From contig JAEZAV010000194.1 of NCBI GenBank assembly GCA_023430285.1, positions 1 to 12,606 of the forward strand: a stretch of 12,606 bases of DNA, read 5' to 3'. Each line of letters opens with the position of its first letter. The first letter of the stretch is position 1. Shown one piece after another: positions 11,328 through 12,606 of this stretch. The position numbers and the translations under genes were made by a program. The DNA is from Methanobacteriota archaeon. Lineage in GTDB: Archaea; Methanobacteriota; Methanobacteria; Methanobacteriales; Methanobacteriaceae. The notes under the pieces were generated by a model. That model searched no databases, was not told the DNA's origin, and saw nothing but the letters and a program-made list of their open reading frames with translations.

Positions 11328-12606
11328 ATGGCAATAAAAGAGATACCCGAATTACTGGCACCTGCAGGTTCGTTAAATTCATTAATAGCTGCTGTTAACG
11401 CTGGAGCTGATGCGGTTTACATTTCTGGTAAGAAATTTGGTGCCAGAAGATTTGCATCCAACTTCACTAAAGAAGAGATGATAGAAGGTTTGAAATATGC
11501 TAAACTCCGGAATGTTAAGGTTTACGTCACTGTTAACACTCTTATGAAGGATTTTCAACTTGAAACTGCCATTGAGTACATTTTTTGGCTCTATAAAAAT
11601 GGTGCCGATGCCATCATTGTCCAGGACCTTGGTCTTGCCAGATTATGCAGGGAACTCATCCCAGAAATGAAGCTACATGCATCAACACAACTAACCATTC
11701 ATAACAGTGCTGGAGTCAAGTGGGCAGGAGAGTTTGGTTTTAAAAGGATCGTGTTAGCTAGAGAACTTAAAATTACCGAAGTTGAAGCTATTGTTAAAAC
11801 TGCATCCAAAAACAAAGTGGAAATTGAAATATTTGGACACGGAGCACTTTGTTACTCCTATTCTGGCCAGTGCTTATTATCATCATTTATAGGTGGAAGA
11901 AGTGGTAACAGAGGAGTTTGTGCCCAACCCTGTAGAAAGGCTTACAAATTAGTCAGTGGAAAAAAGGACGAATATGATAGGCCCATTGAAACGCATACAT
12001 CCAATATTAGTGATAAATTTCTTTTATCTACCCAGGATCTCTGTGTTTACAGTCAGTTGGAAAAAATTATTGGATCCAACATAAACTCCTTGAAAATTGA
12101 GGGTAGAATGAGATCCCAAGAGTACGTGGCAATTGTAATTGACATCTACAGAAAAGCTCTTGATTCATTGAAATCTGGGAAATCGAGTTCGAACAAGGAT
12201 AACTTATCTAAACTAATGTTAGCGTTTAACAGAGGATTCAGTTCAGGATATCTCCTAAAATCTGATGGGGAAACTATTATGGGACGTGAAGCACCTGGAA
12301 ACAGGGGGCTTTACATTGGAGATGTGGTGGGCTACAGCAACAAAACCAAAATTGTTACCATTAAACTTAAAAACCGCTTCAAAATTAGGAAGGGCGACGG
12401 TGTAGTTTTTAGAGGGTCAAACCAGACTATCCAAACCAAGCATCATCTAAAAGAAGGCATGCTCAATGAGGCTGCACCAGTTGGAATGGCCATAGAAGAA
12501 GATCCTGTTTACAAGGGAAATATATTAAAATTTATGGTTAAAAAACCATTGCATAAAAATTCTATGCTTTACTTGACCCGTTCTTTGGCTTTAAATCGTG
12601 AAGCAG
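11328..12606 (+). CDS. Peptidase U32-family protein (3' end outside the window)
   Basis: U32-family protein, open from the ATG at 11328 to the right edge (426 codons, no stop). Bacterial relatives, despite the peptidase name, include rRNA and tRNA hydroxylation factors (RlhA, TrhP) and the ubiquinone hydroxylation pair UbiU/UbiV. The N-terminal TIM-barrel-like half begins ELLAPAGSLNSLIAAVNAGA. The family signature follows: FGHGALCYSYSGQC, then GGRSGNRGVCAQPCR, and later TQDLC. Cysteines C175, C182, C198/C202 and C239 are spaced much like the four that bind a [4Fe-4S] cluster in UbiU/UbiV, so a cluster is likely. From about residue 310 a second domain with beta-rich character begins, as in longer family members. 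The gene is divergent from the lipid synthase. An RNA-hydroxylation role is inference. Confidence 0.88.
   Translation, partial: MAIKEIPELLAPAGSLNSLIAAVNAGADAVYISGKKFGARRFASNFTKEEMIEGLKYAKLRNVKVYVTVNTLMKDFQLETAIEYIFWLYKNGADAIIVQDLGLARLCRELIPEMKLHASTQLTIHNSAGVKWAGEFGFKRIVLARELKITEVEAIVKTASKNKVEIEIFGHGALCYSYSGQCLLSSFIGGRSGNRGVCAQPCRKAYKLVSGKKDEYDRPIETHTSNISDKFLLSTQDLCVYSQLEKIIGSNINSLKIEGRMRSQEYVAIVIDIYRKALDSLKSGKSSSNKDNLSKLMLAFNRGFSSGYLLKSDGETIMGREAPGNRGLYIGDVVGYSNKTKIVTIKLKNRFKIRKGDGVVFRGSNQTIQTKHHLKEGMLNEAAPVGMAIEEDPVYKGNILKFMVKKPLHKNSMLYLTRSLALNREA

Noticed and set aside
11041..11382. 113-residue reading frame overlapping the lipid synthase and the U32 gene start
   Set aside because: It crosses the divergent promoter region and the 5' ends of two well-supported genes, with no recognised domain.
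1..12606. CRISPR array, transposon ends or prophage attachment site
   Set aside because: No regularly spaced direct repeats, transposase, integrase or terminal inverted repeats were seen.

Overview
The window looks like chromosomal DNA of a methanogenic archaeon, most probably order Methanobacteriales (Methanobacterium or a close relative). Reasons: AT-rich DNA; an archaeal informational cluster (MCM helicase, aIF2-beta, archaeal Nmd3, archaeal/eukaryal-type TyrRS); an archaeal ether-lipid enzyme (digeranylgeranylglyceryl phosphate synthase); TATA-like promoter boxes; and GGAGG/GGTGA Shine-Dalgarno motifs before many genes. The exact genus is an inference.

Layout. Bases 1-3918 (+ strand) hold an information-processing block: the 3' end of mcm (cut by the left edge), aIF2-beta, an Nmd3-like zinc protein, tyrS, and a 73-residue protein of unknown function just behind tyrS. 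It ends at an A5T5 block convergent with tmk (thymidylate kinase, - strand; I place its start at 4521). Bases 4522-5969 form a gene-poor island: a spacer rich in inverted repeats, a two-gene - strand unit with overlapping/coupled ends (a 72-residue unknown and a 128-residue protein with two Myb/HTH-like repeats), then about 570 bp of AT-rich DNA with no convincing gene except a possible 18-codon ORF with a good ribosome-binding site.

Bases 5970-7228 (+) are an apparent operon of a membrane prenol (dolichol/phytol-type) kinase and a diverged thymidylate-kinase-like P-loop kinase. It converges on an OB-fold plus HD-domain phosphohydrolase of the YhaM type (-). A divergent intergenic region carrying a 9-bp inverted repeat separates that gene from a 14-helix-type MFS exporter (+). 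The exporter's stop codon is one base from the stop of trmO (-), which is the second gene of a probable operon with the lipid prenyltransferase. Divergent from this operon, a U32-family protein (+) starts at 11328 and runs off the right edge.

How the genes connect: the left block is replication/translation housekeeping. The right part is weighted to isoprenoid lipid metabolism (prenol kinase, UbiA-type ether-lipid synthase) and RNA modification or turnover (TrmO, U32, HD/OB protein). The most original lead is the pairing of a prenol kinase with a nucleotide-kinase-like protein that lacks the usual thymidylate-kinase DR motif. This could be a two-step prenol-to-prenyl-diphosphate salvage pair feeding the prenyltransferase encoded 3 kb away. 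That is a hypothesis, not something the sequence proves. No rRNA, tRNA, CRISPR array, transposase or integrase was recognised.
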